From positions 1-48,517 of the forward strand of contig CAXPZW010000020.1 in the NCBI GenBank assembly GCA_964221845.1: a stretch of 48,517 bases of DNA, read 5' to 3'. Position numbers and translations under genes: made by a program. Positions within the stretch are counted from its first letter, which is position 1. Each line of letters begins with the position of its first letter. The notes below the pieces were generated by a model. It made no database searches. It saw nothing but the letters and a program-made list of their open reading frames with translations, and had not been told where the DNA came from. Below, piece by piece: positions 26,609-34,227 of the stretch. This DNA comes from CAXPZW01 sp964221845 (lineage in GTDB: Bacteria; Bacteroidota; Bacteroidia; Flavobacteriales_D; Sanyastnellaceae).

Positions 26609-27146
26609 GGTTGTGGTGCATGTTGGCCAGCTGCTTGCGCAGGGTCTGGATCAACTCAAACTTCTCGTTGTTTTCGTTGTCCGGATCGGCCACCCAGTCG
26701 CGGAGCAAGAGTTCTGCTTCGAGCACGTGTTCTTCGCGGTAAGGGCCTTCCATGTTGTCCATGATGGTATAAATCTCCACCAGTTGCGGGTAGTCGCCTT
26801 CGATGGCCATGCGGCACAGGGGCTCGAGGTCTTCCACGGGTTGGAGGCTGCTGCTCCACACAAAGCTCAGGATTTGGGTGCGAATGGGGGCAAAGCGCTC
26901 TTCCACCGCGGCGTCCATCAACGCGCGTTCAGCAGCGGTGATTTTGAGCTCCGAGAGCATGGCGTGCACGCTGGCGCGGATGGCTTCGTCGTCGCTGTCG
27001 CGCAGCAATACCAGCAGCGGTTCAATCAACGCGGCATCGCCCAGATCACGGGCATCCTTGATGGCTTGTTGCACCAGCACGGGTTGTGAGGCAAACAGGT
27101 TCTTTTCGATTTCTGCGCGTTTTTGCTTGGCGGTGTTCTCGGACAT
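26598..27146 (-). CDS. HEAT-repeat-like helical protein, unknown function
   Basis: 182 residues, all-helical, no signal peptide. The segment LVQQAIKDARDLGDAALIEPLLVLLRDSDDEAIRASVHAMLSELK has the two-helix pattern of a HEAT repeat. The pattern continues weakly (ALMDAAVEERFAPIRTQILSFVWSSSLQPVEDLEPLCRMAI). Such short proteins are conserved in Flavobacteriales without a known function. ATG 27146 is supported by an exact -7 element 19 nt upstream. The 3' end overlaps asnB by 11 nt. Confidence 0.78.
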   Translation of the reverse strand: MSENTAKQKRAEIEKNLFASQPVLVQQAIKDARDLGDAALIEPLLVLLRDSDDEAIRASVHAMLSELKITAAERALMDAAVEERFAPIRTQILSFVWSSSLQPVEDLEPLCRMAIEGDYPQLVEIYTIMDNMEGPYREEHVLEAELLLRDWVADPDNENNEKFELIQTLRKQLANMHHNLTE

Positions 27147-27165
27147 GGGGGCGTGGATTGGCGGG

Positions 27166-27173
27166 CAAAGATA
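27166..27173 (-). promoter_or_regulatory. -7 promoter element of the HEAT-like gene (TATCTTTG)
   Basis: The minus strand reads TATCTTTG, an exact TAnnTTTG match, 19 nt before ATG 27146 in a 35-nt gap. Confidence 0.6.
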
Positions 27174-27181
27174 GCAACGGC

Positions 27182-27814
27182 TCAGCGCAAGGACTCCAGT
27201 ACTGTGCGGAATTCCATGAGTACCATGGCGGTGGCGCCCCAGACAAAGTCGGACTCCAAGGCAAAACCAGCCACTTCGATGCGCGTGCCGGCTACTCCTG
27301 TGGGGACTTTGCGTTTTTCCAAGGTAACCGGGTCCAGGAGGAGGGAGAGGGGTGTTTCCAGCACAGCGTCTACCTCACGTGGGTCGGGCACCCACGTGGG
27401 TTTTTCTGGTGTCCAGCCCAGGTAAGGGTGCATGATGAAGTTGCTGGGCGGAATGTAGAGCGAGGTCCATTTGCCCAACACCTCTACCTGTGAAGGCGCC
27501 ACACCGACTTCTTCTTCGGTCTCGCGCAAGGCGGTGAATTGGTGATTGGGGTCTTCGGGTTCTTGCTTGCCGCCTGGAAAAGAGATTTGGCCACTGTGCA
27601 CCCCAGGGTAGGTGGGACGGCGCATCAATACCGTGTGCAGTTCATCCGCTTCAGGGTAGACCAGCATCATGACTGCCCCGATTTTGGGCGATTTGCCTTG
27701 TGCTTTTGCCGCCTGCGGGGTGGGCCGTTTGAAGGGCATCAGCCGGTCGTGCGCATCTTGCCCTGGCAAGGGTTGGCGAATGGCCGTACGAATCATGGCT
27801 TCGGTCACCTGCAT
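27182..27814 (-). CDS. NUDIX CoA pyrophosphatase
   Basis: 210 residues. The CoA-diphosphatase signature is complete: VLMRRPTYPGVHSGQISFPGGKQEPEDPNHQFTALRETEEEVGV. This is the UPF0035-type H-x-GQISFPGG followed by TALRE-x-x-EE-x-G of the NUDIX box, with the metal-binding Glu residues intact. It hydrolyses CoA or oxidised CoA to phosphopantetheine and 3',5'-ADP. MQVTEAMIRTAIRQPLPGQDAHDRLMPFKRP is the usual N-terminal lead-in. Divergent from aat with only 39 nt between starts. A -7-like box (TTCCTTTG) lies 5 nt upstream of the ATG. Confidence 0.92.
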   Translation of the reverse strand: MQVTEAMIRTAIRQPLPGQDAHDRLMPFKRPTPQAAKAQGKSPKIGAVMMLVYPEADELHTVLMRRPTYPGVHSGQISFPGGKQEPEDPNHQFTALRETEEEVGVAPSQVEVLGKWTSLYIPPSNFIMHPYLGWTPEKPTWVPDPREVDAVLETPLSLLLDPVTLEKRKVPTGVAGTRIEVAGFALESDFVWGATAMVLMEFRTVLESLR

Positions 27815-27819
27815 ACCCG

Positions 27820-27838
27820 CAAAGGAACAGTAATTTCG
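27820..27838. promoter_or_regulatory. Divergent promoter pair: NUDIX (minus) and aat (plus)
   Basis: The minus-strand box TTCCTTTG (27827-27820) ends 5 nt before the NUDIX ATG. The plus-strand box TAATTTCG (27831-27838) lies 15 nt before the aat ATG. Each differs from TAnnTTTG at one base. Confidence 0.4.
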
Positions 27839-27853
27839 CCGCCAACACCTGCC

Positions 27854-28546
27854 ATGCCCGTATTTCTACTCACCCAAGACTTGGTTTTCCCTAACCCCAT
27901 GCACGCCGATGAACAAGGCTTGCTGGCGGTGGGCGGGGACCTAAGTATGGACCGGCTGCTGCTGGCCTACGAGTCGGGCATTTTTCCGTGGTACAACGAC
28001 GACCAACCTTTGCTCTGGTGGAGTCCGGACCCGCGCTGTGTGCTTCAGCCTTCCGAGGTGAAAGTCAGTAAGAGCATGCGCAACGTGCTCAACCGCGCGG
28101 ATTTTGAAGTGACTGCGGACCAGGCCTTTCCCGAGGTGATTCGCGCATGCATGGACACCCGCAAGCGCGAGGGCACTTGGCTCAACGAGGACATGGTATC
28201 GGCCTACATCAACTTGCACCGCTTGGGCATTGCCCATTCCATCGAAGTCTGGCGCGGCGACGCGTTGGTGGGTGGGCTGTACGGCTTGAGTTTGGGCAAC
28301 TTGTTCTTTGGCGAGTCCATGTTTTCAAAAGCCAACAACATGTCAAAAGTGGCCTTTATCTGCCTTGCCCGCGGGCTGGAGCGGTGGGGCATGCCCTTGA
28401 TCGATTGCCAAGTGGAGAACGACCATTTGATAAGCTTGGGCGCCCAGGCCATGCCACGTGCGGAATTTTTGGAACATTTGCGCCGCGGGATGGAAGCGCC
28501 TACGCGCCTCGGCAGTTGGTCCGATGCAACGGTCTTCCACCCTTGA
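27854..28546 (+). CDS. aat: Leucyl/phenylalanyl-tRNA--protein transferase
   Basis: 230 residues. Adds Leu or Phe from aminoacyl-tRNA to N-terminal Arg/Lys of proteins, marking them for ClpAP degradation. Family landmarks are PNPMHADEQGLLAVGGDLSMDRLLLAYESGIFPWYNDDQPLLWWSPDPRCVL. Further in come ACMDTRKREGTWLNEDMVSAYINLHRLGIAHSIEVW and GGLYGLSLGNLFFGESMFSKANNMSKVAF, then LIDCQVENDHLISLGAQAMPR. The start is placed at ATG 27854 (MPVFLLTQDL). The longer reading frame to 27539 overlaps the NUDIX gene and is rejected. The acyltransferase follows 5 nt after the stop. Confidence 0.96.
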   Translation: MPVFLLTQDLVFPNPMHADEQGLLAVGGDLSMDRLLLAYESGIFPWYNDDQPLLWWSPDPRCVLQPSEVKVSKSMRNVLNRADFEVTADQAFPEVIRACMDTRKREGTWLNEDMVSAYINLHRLGIAHSIEVWRGDALVGGLYGLSLGNLFFGESMFSKANNMSKVAFICLARGLERWGMPLIDCQVENDHLISLGAQAMPRAEFLEHLRRGMEAPTRLGSWSDATVFHP

Positions 28547-28551
28547 ACCCC

Positions 28552-29070
28552 ATGACTAAACGCCTCATTTCATACTGGTTCCGCCGCAGTGGATGGATTT
28601 TCACGGGAACGCTGCCCAAGCGGTTGAACAAATCGGTCATTGTGGCCGCGCCGCACACGCGTACGCGTGATTTGATGGTGGCGTTTGGGGTGATGAGCCT
28701 GACCCATTTCCGCACAGGAATTTTGGTGGATGAGCGCCGGATGAAGGGCCTTTCCGGACTGTTGCTGCGCATGTGCAAGGTGGTGCCCTTGCCTGCAGAC
28801 CGCGAAGCGGCCAAAGCACAACTGCTGGACGCCTATGCTGCTCACCGCACCTGTAGTTTTGTATTCACCCCCTACCGCAACGGCAAGCGCACCGAGCTGT
28901 GGGACGACCTGTTTTACGAGATCGCCTCCGAAACCGGGATGCCGATTGTGCCCGTGGGATTGGACCACCGCAATCGCCGGGTGAAGTTCCACACGTACTT
29001 CTACCCAAGTATTGATTCCAAACGCGACCTTGGATTCCTAAAACGGTACTTCCAAAGCTTTGACCGCTAG
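28552..29070 (+). CDS. Divergent lysophospholipid acyltransferase-like protein (PlsC fold)
   Basis: 172 residues, short for the family. The acyltransferase H-x4-D motif is present (VAAPHTRTRDLMVAFGV). The following GILVDERRMKGLSGLLLRMCKVVPLPADREAAKAQLL matches the second block. The usual P-EGTR substrate-binding motif is replaced by FVFTPYRNGKRTELWDDLFYEIAS. By family, it would acylate a lysophospholipid or glycerol-phosphate at the inner membrane, but the loss of EGTR makes the acceptor uncertain. Starts 5 nt after aat and is probably co-transcribed. ATG 28552 chosen. Upstream in-frame codons lie inside aat. Confidence 0.7.
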   Translation: MTKRLISYWFRRSGWIFTGTLPKRLNKSVIVAAPHTRTRDLMVAFGVMSLTHFRTGILVDERRMKGLSGLLLRMCKVVPLPADREAAKAQLLDAYAAHRTCSFVFTPYRNGKRTELWDDLFYEIASETGMPIVPVGLDHRNRRVKFHTYFYPSIDSKRDLGFLKRYFQSFDR

Positions 29071-29311
29071 TGGTGGTAACTTGATTGGGGTTCTTGATAA
29101 ATGCCGATGTGCCAAGGGTTTGGTGTATTATCGGATCGTTAATAACGTGTGAATAGAAAGGTTGACGGCCTCCTGTGTGCGGGGGACACTTTTGATACCT
29201 TGCCACTGGAGAACACAAGGACATACCCCCTTTTTGTTGCCGTTGTTATCGGCCGGCTGAGATGCCCGGCCTTGGAATCTTTTTGTTGACTTTTTTACCC
29301 GAGCAGTGATC
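29071..29311. other. 241-nt intergenic region with hairpins; possible structured leader
   Basis: This is the longest gap in the window. It holds CCTTG/CAAGG flanking 13 nt (29198-29220) and a GGCCGG/CCGGCC hairpin (29251-29271). The second hairpin is followed by two T-runs and lies 40 nt before the next ATG. That could be a terminator for aat and its neighbour, or a structured leader/attenuator for the small gene at 29312. No ORF and no known RNA family recognised. Confidence 0.4.
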
Positions 29312-29566
29312 ATGGACAAGTACGACTACCTTCTGTTGGACATCATCCACGCGTACAAAAAAACCCACCACGAACTCATTCGTCTGGGGGTGATTGAGCA
29401 AACCTTTTGGAAGCGCATCGAAAACGATGTGACCCTCTCAGTAGGCAAAGCCAAAATCGGCGAGCGCATCACCAAACTGTACCTCGATGGTTTGATCCAA
29501 AACAAAGGAGGATACACCTTGACCAAAAAAGGACGAGAGGAACTCAGCTGCAGTATGGCAGCGTGA
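29312..29566 (+). CDS. Small winged-helix-like protein, unknown function
   Basis: 84 residues, charged, no signal peptide. The sequence MDKYDYLLLDIIHAYKKTHHELIRLGVIEQTFWKRIENDVTLSVGKAKIGERITKLYLDGLIQNKGGYTLTKKGREEL has helix-helix-helix-wing spacing. It ends in a strand pair GLIQNKGGYTLTKKGREE that is typical of small winged-helix DNA-binding proteins. Target unknown. It stands alone between a 241-nt leader region and a perfect terminator, which suggests an independent, well-defined transcript. ATG 29312 preferred over GTG 29306. Confidence 0.7.
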   Translation: MDKYDYLLLDIIHAYKKTHHELIRLGVIEQTFWKRIENDVTLSVGKAKIGERITKLYLDGLIQNKGGYTLTKKGREELSCSMAA

Positions 29567-29592
29567 ACCTCAACAGAATTAAGTTGAATCTC

Positions 29593-29619
29593 GGGCGGTC
29601 TTCGGACCGCCCTTTTTTT
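29593..29619 (+). terminator. Perfect UUCG-tetraloop terminator
   Basis: GGGCGGTC-TTCG-GACCGCCC, 8-bp perfect stem, followed by seven T. Ends the small winged-helix gene. Confidence 0.93.
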
Positions 29620-29720
29620 ATCCTGATGCTTTGCGGGTATTGGCTGGAGGCCTTATTCCGCCTTCGGTATAGGTGTGTCGGCACGAACTGGCACTTCAAC
29701 AATGACAGCTGCGAACCCGC

Positions 29721-29728
29721 TATTTTTA
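29721..29728 (+). promoter_or_regulatory. -7-like element of the 29742 gene (TATTTTTA)
   Basis: TATTTTTA matches TAnnTTTG except for the last base and lies 13 nt before ATG 29742. Confidence 0.35.
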
Positions 29729-29741
29729 CGCGTAATCACCC

Positions 29742-30470
29742 ATGACTGAACGCCCCAACAGCCCCTTGAAACGCCTGGCGTGGTTCCTTGGCTGGGACAC
29801 CACCCCCGACGAATACATTCCCGATGCGGAAGCCAAGCGCAATGCCGCCTTGAGCGATCCCGACCCCCTTTGGAACGCAGGCCCGCTTCCCGGGCAAGCC
29901 TTGCCATCCACCTTCCATACCTTGATGCGTGGGGGGTACAGCCTGTACCTGGTGGCGCCTGCTGAAATTGAGTCCATCGGCGAAGCCCTTGAAGCGTGGG
30001 AGCGAGAAGGACACACGGCCACGCGGCTGCCCTTGAAGTGGCACGCACACGATCCACTCACCCTTGTAGAGTTGCCTCAGGAGGTGGGGTTTGCACAAGC
30101 GTTTGACTTGCTGGGGTGGGTGCCGTTTCACCCTTCGAGCCAGTTGGGTGAGCGTGATGTGCGCTTGTATGCCCTGCACCGAGAATCCGAGCAATCGTTC
30201 TACGCCATGGTGGAACCCAAGAGTGACTTTATCATTGGCCGCTTCCGCAATTACCAAGCGTTCTGCACGCATGTGCCGGGCATTTGGGCCTTCCCAGAGC
30301 CGGTGGTTGAATACCAAGACGCCCCCCAACGTCCGAGCTACAACGAGGCGCTGGACACCTGGGGCATCCACGAATTGGTCTTGCTGGACACCCAACGCAA
30401 CACCCATGAGGTGGCGCTGCCGATTGCGCAGTCATCTGTTCCGGGATTGCCACATGCTTCGGAAGGATGA
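29742..30470 (+). CDS. Cytoplasmic protein of unknown function
   Basis: 242 residues, no signal peptide or membrane segment. Mixed alpha/beta composition, rich in Trp and Pro (WFLGWDTTPDEYIPDAEAKR at the N-terminus, IWAFPEPVVEYQDAPQRPSYNEALDTWGIHELVLLDT near the C-terminus). No motif recognised. It overlaps the next gene by ATGA, so the two are translationally coupled and probably act together. Confidence 0.7.
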   Translation: MTERPNSPLKRLAWFLGWDTTPDEYIPDAEAKRNAALSDPDPLWNAGPLPGQALPSTFHTLMRGGYSLYLVAPAEIESIGEALEAWEREGHTATRLPLKWHAHDPLTLVELPQEVGFAQAFDLLGWVPFHPSSQLGERDVRLYALHRESEQSFYAMVEPKSDFIIGRFRNYQAFCTHVPGIWAFPEPVVEYQDAPQRPSYNEALDTWGIHELVLLDTQRNTHEVALPIAQSSVPGLPHASEG

Positions 30471-31252
30471 GTTGGTTGAAACGTTTGTTTGGTAGCGCTA
30501 CCAAGAGCAGCGGTGCGTTACGTCAGGAGCCGTTTGGAGACGGTTTCTTGCTGCAGGATTCTACCGGAAAGTGGGTGGCTTGGGTCAACGAGGTGGGCAA
30601 AGAACTGCGTAATCTGGAAACCAGCGAAGTGCAAGTGTTTGGGGGAGGACGTGTTGCCATTCAAGGCCCCCAAGATGCGTTTCCAATCCTGTGGAATGCC
30701 CAGCAGGAGGTCCTGGTTCCGCCCGAGTACCGAAGCTACCAAGCGCTCATTCCAGGGCGATTGTTGGTAGCAGTCACCGAAGCCTACACCAAACAACTGT
30801 TCTTCTGGAATGGCGAGCGCGCACTGCCTGAGCCGGTGGCTGGCGCTACGCGCACCGAAAGTAAAGACACTGTAATAGTGTTCAACAAGTCCCAGGACAG
30901 ATGCGGGTTGGTGCGTTTGCCCGCTGACGACATGCCAGTGCTGGAATGGGCGGAGATCAAAGGTGCAGGTCTCGATCATTTTGCGGCACGCAAGGACCCG
31001 AACAAACAGAATTGGAATCTGCTTGGTCCAGACGGTTCGGCCTTGGTGGACTTGGAGTTGGCTTCGATCACGCCACCCACCTGGCAAGTCAAAGAAGCCT
31101 GGAAGGCCGATCCAAACGTACCGGGCGAAGTGGTGGTCTGCTTCCGTACCCCGGGCATGGAAGAAGGGATGGCGGTAGCGCGCGGAACGACTGGAGAATT
31201 GCGCGCGTTCCGTGCAGGAGCAGAAACGGTATTGTTTCCCTGGCCCGGCTAG
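30467..31252 (+). CDS. Protein of unknown function, coupled to the upstream gene
   Basis: 261 residues, no signal peptide. Repeated short strand units with Trp (DSTGKWVAWVNEVGKELRNL, AYTKQLFFWNGERALPEPV, QNWNLLGPDGSALVDLELASI) suggest a beta-propeller or WG-repeat-like fold, but the match is weak. The ATG lies within the upstream stop (ATGA). Followed by 44 nt and the promoter of the deiodinase-like gene. Confidence 0.7.
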   Translation: MSWLKRLFGSATKSSGALRQEPFGDGFLLQDSTGKWVAWVNEVGKELRNLETSEVQVFGGGRVAIQGPQDAFPILWNAQQEVLVPPEYRSYQALIPGRLLVAVTEAYTKQLFFWNGERALPEPVAGATRTESKDTVIVFNKSQDRCGLVRLPADDMPVLEWAEIKGAGLDHFAARKDPNKQNWNLLGPDGSALVDLELASITPPTWQVKEAWKADPNVPGEVVVCFRTPGMEEGMAVARGTTGELRAFRAGAETVLFPWPG

Positions 31253-31284
31253 CGCGAAGTGATCTTTTTGCAACATCCAGCCCG

Positions 31285-31292
31285 TACCTTTA
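31285..31292 (+). promoter_or_regulatory. -7-like element of the deiodinase-like gene (TACCTTTA)
   Basis: TACCTTTA differs from TAnnTTTG only at the last base and ends 4 nt before ATG 31297, so transcription would start at the start codon. Confidence 0.45.
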
Positions 31293-31296
31293 AGCT

Positions 31297-32583
31297 ATGA
31301 AACACCGGTTCTTGCTGCTCTTGGCACTTGTTCCCGCCGGCTTGTTTGCCCAACTGATCGGCAGCGATACTCCGCCCGATCCTTCCGCAGACATCTGCGA
31401 CATTCCCATATACCTCGATCCTGATGGCACCAACAACACCAGCGGTTACCTGGTGGGCGAGGTGGTGGAAGATTTTATCCTGTACGACGCCGAGGGCACG
31501 GGTTATCAATTGTCAGAGGCGCTAGCTGAGGGCCCCGTTCTTTTGGTGTCGGGCAGATACACCTGTCCGCGTTTCCGCGTCAACCTGAACAACATCGCTC
31601 AAATTCAAGAAGACTTTGGCGATCAGCTCACCGTGTGGCTTCCGTGCTGCGTAGAGGCGCATCCACACACTGACATTTCGCCCTATTTCGGGTATGTGAA
31701 TCCGGCCACCTCCAACATCACCCTTGGCATCATTTACGACCAACCGGACACTTACCAAGACCGCATCAACACGGTCAACGACATGCTAGAAAACCTCGAT
31801 GTGCCCGCCCCCGTTTTGCTGGACACCCCTTGCAACGATTGGTGGGACGCCTACGGCCCGGCTGAGAACAACGCGTATCTGATTGAAACCGACGGCACCG
31901 TGGTGCTCAAGCACGGCTGGATGAACGGCTTTGGCATGGACCTGCACGACGACCTCACCACATACTTCGGAGGCGAGGTGGACAGCACCACCTACGACGG
32001 CACCTTTTACATCACCGACGACTTTACCACCGCCACGCAGTTCACCAACCTGCTGCTGGCTGCCGAAACCGATGTGATCAACGACAGCGAGGACAACGTT
32101 CAAATCCAGGTGGCCCGCGAGATCCTTTCTGCGACGCCCGACTGGGAGTTTTCGATGTGCTTTGGCCTTTGTTATAGCCCTGATATTGATACCATCTCCT
32201 TTACCGTCTTTGAAGGGTACGAGGCGGAATTCACCCTCTACCATTACCCCAACGGGATTCCCGGTGAGAGTGAAGTCAAGCTGACCTTTACCAATCTCAA
32301 CAACCCGGAGAACACCTACACCTGGTTGGTGGAAGCAAGCTCGGATTACGTGGGGGTGGAAGAACACCTGGCTGTAGACGCGTGGCTGTGGGACGGACAA
32401 TCGCTCACGGTGCGTCATCCGGATTGCGCTCAAATGGACGTGCGTCTGTGGAGCACCGACGGCCGATTACTCACCGTTTCGAGAGGGGCGTGCGGCGTTA
32501 TGGTGCCCGGCGCGCCTGGAGTGGTGCTCGCCGAGGTGAGCTACTTGGGGCATCGTTTTGTGCGTCGGTTGGGGGTGCAGTAG
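31297..32583 (+). CDS. Secreted deiodinase-like thioredoxin-fold protein with T9SS-type C-terminus
   Basis: 428 residues. A signal peptide (MKHRFLLLLALVPAGLFAQ) is followed by a redoxin domain of the iodothyronine-deiodinase/AhpC-like type. LVSGRYTCPRFRVNLNNI has Cys90 at the place of the Sec/Cys of deiodinases. CVEAHPHTDISPY carries the deiodinase E-A-H motif at residues 120-122. DTYQDRINTVNDMLENLDVPAPVLLDT and NAYLIETDGTVVLKHGWMN complete the fold. The following domain (about 240-345) is beta-rich and unknown. The last about 75 residues (VRHPDCAQMDVRLWSTDGRLLTVSRG...) look like a T9SS type A sorting domain. It is probably exported and acts as a thiol oxidoreductase at the surface. True dehalogenation is unproven. 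Confidence 0.75.
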   Translation: MKHRFLLLLALVPAGLFAQLIGSDTPPDPSADICDIPIYLDPDGTNNTSGYLVGEVVEDFILYDAEGTGYQLSEALAEGPVLLVSGRYTCPRFRVNLNNIAQIQEDFGDQLTVWLPCCVEAHPHTDISPYFGYVNPATSNITLGIIYDQPDTYQDRINTVNDMLENLDVPAPVLLDTPCNDWWDAYGPAENNAYLIETDGTVVLKHGWMNGFGMDLHDDLTTYFGGEVDSTTYDGTFYITDDFTTATQFTNLLLAAETDVINDSEDNVQIQVAREILSATPDWEFSMCFGLCYSPDIDTISFTVFEGYEAEFTLYHYPNGIPGESEVKLTFTNLNNPENTYTWLVEASSDYVGVEEHLAVDAWLWDGQSLTVRHPDCAQMDVRLWSTDGRLLTVSRGACGVMVPGAPGVVLAEVSYLGHRFVRRLGVQ

Positions 32584-32731
32584 GTGCGTATACGCGTTTC
32601 TATCCGTTTATAAACGCTTCGCTCCCGGCTAGTATGGAGACCTGCTTCGAACTTTGAATTGGGGGCGCCAACGTCCCCCTATGGTGGGGGCACGCGCGCG
32701 CGAGTCTCTCCGAAATTCCGACCTTGAGCCC

Positions 32732-34156
32732 ATGCGTACCCTCCTGTTTTTTCTGCTTGCTGTAGCAGCCATAGTGGCCTGCGATTCTCCCCGAGACACC
32801 GCAGCCTCGGTTCCCGAGAGGGCCGACAAAGAACATTCCGCCGAGGCCAATTACACCGAGTACTGCGCCAGTTGCCACGGCCAGCAATGCGCCGACTTTG
32901 TCCAACGCGAGTGGATTTACGGCAACTCTTGGATGGAAGTGTGGAACAGCATCATCGTGGGCTACCCCCAAGACGGGATGGCTGCGTTTGGAGAGACCTT
33001 CACCACCGGCGAGTTGACCGACCTGACGCATTACGTGATGAACGCCCAAGAAGACGTGGCGTTTGAAGCCTACAAAAACCGGCCCCGTGAGCTGCAGACT
33101 GCCTGGAAGACCGAAGCCTTGGAGTTTGAGGCAGAGCTCGTGGCCGACGACCTGGAGGTGCCCTGGGGCATGGCTTTTTTGCCCGACGGCAGCATGCTGG
33201 TGACCGAACGCGTGGGGCGACTGACCCAAATCTCCCCCGAAGGCCAGCGCACCGAAATCATCGGCGTTCCGCAAGTGGTCAGTCGCGGTCAAGGCGGGAT
33301 GCTCGATGTGGAATTGCACCCCGACTATGCACGAAACGGTTGGGTCTATCTGTCATACTCCAAGGCGCATCCTACGCAGTTTCGCATGAGTACGACGGCG
33401 GTTGAACGCGGGCGCATCGTGGACGGGCAATGGGTAGACGCGATGGAAATTTTCGAGGCCTATCCCTATGACATCAACTTCCACCACTACGGTTCGCGTT
33501 TGAAGTTTGACCAAGAAGGGTCGCTCTGGATTACCGTGGGAGAGCGCGGTAAGCGCGACGTCAATCCCCAGGACCTCAGCAGGGATTGTGGCAAATTGCA
33601 CCGGGTGCTGGCCGATGGCCGTCCGCATCCGGGCAACCCGTACTTCGGGGAGCAGGACAAACGCGAGACCATCTATTCCTACGGACACCGCAACCCGCAA
33701 GGCCTCTCCATCCACCCCGAGACCGGACAGGTGTGGGAGCATGAACACGGCCCGCGCGGCGGGGACGAAATCAACAAGATTCAACCCGGCGTCAATTACG
33801 GGTGGCCCGTGATCTCCTTCGGGGTGGAATACAACGGCAACCACTTCACACGGTACACCGAACGGGCGGGCATGGAACAACCCGTGCATTATTGGGTGCC
33901 GTCCATTGGCCCCTGCGGACTGGAGATTGTGCGCTCAGATCGCTACCCCGAATGGCAAGGCAACTTCCTGGTGGGATCCCTCAGCTTCGAATACCTTGAG
34001 CGCTGCGTCATGGAGGGCGAACAGGTGGTGCATCGTGAACGTCTGCTGCCCGGCGTGGGCCGCGTGCGTGAGATCGAAACCGGTCCAGACGGCTTCCTGT
34101 ACGTGGCCGCAGAAGGACCCGGTCGGGTCATTCGGTTGGTGCCCAAACGCAAGTAA
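32732..34156 (+). CDS. Lipoprotein with cytochrome c and PQQ-dependent sugar dehydrogenase domains
   Basis: 474 residues from ATG 32732. MRTLLFFLLAVAAIVACDS has a lipobox with Cys17. Next is a class I cytochrome c domain with heme motif C45-ASCH49 and a downstream GMAAFGETFTTGEL Met ligand loop. From about residue 130 the six-bladed propeller of soluble aldose-sugar dehydrogenases begins: VADDLEVPWGMAFLPDGSMLVTERVGRL. PQQ/substrate blocks HHYGSRLKFDQEGSLWITVGERG, YGHRNPQGLSIHPETGQVWEHEHGPRGGDEINKI and a terminal EIETGPDGFLYVAAEGPGRVIRL follow. It oxidises a sugar in the periplasm, passing electrons to its own heme and then to the respiratory chain. The upstream extension to 32654 is rejected because the lipoprotein signal starts at 32732. 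Confidence 0.9.
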   Translation: MRTLLFFLLAVAAIVACDSPRDTAASVPERADKEHSAEANYTEYCASCHGQQCADFVQREWIYGNSWMEVWNSIIVGYPQDGMAAFGETFTTGELTDLTHYVMNAQEDVAFEAYKNRPRELQTAWKTEALEFEAELVADDLEVPWGMAFLPDGSMLVTERVGRLTQISPEGQRTEIIGVPQVVSRGQGGMLDVELHPDYARNGWVYLSYSKAHPTQFRMSTTAVERGRIVDGQWVDAMEIFEAYPYDINFHHYGSRLKFDQEGSLWITVGERGKRDVNPQDLSRDCGKLHRVLADGRPHPGNPYFGEQDKRETIYSYGHRNPQGLSIHPETGQVWEHEHGPRGGDEINKIQPGVNYGWPVISFGVEYNGNHFTRYTERAGMEQPVHYWVPSIGPCGLEIVRSDRYPEWQGNFLVGSLSFEYLERCVMEGEQVVHRERLLPGVGRVREIETGPDGFLYVAAEGPGRVIRLVPKRK

Positions 34157-34215
34157 ATAGATTATGTCTATCAATAGTTATTTCCAATCAATTTTACATA
34201 TGAAGTGTTGGGGCA

Positions 34216-34223
34216 GACCTTTG
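34216..34223 (+). promoter_or_regulatory. -7-like element of dps (GACCTTTG)
   Basis: GACCTTTG matches TAnnTTTG except for the first base and ends 4 nt before ATG 34228. The 50 nt before it are AT-rich. The same octamer recurs at 37550. Confidence 0.4.
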
Positions 34224-34227
34224 TCCC

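Noticed and set aside
29175..29189. GTGTGCGGGGGACAC, a possible fourth copy of the 15-bp motif
   Set aside because: It keeps only the outer GTGT/ACAC. The TGTAC core is absent, so it is not the same motif.
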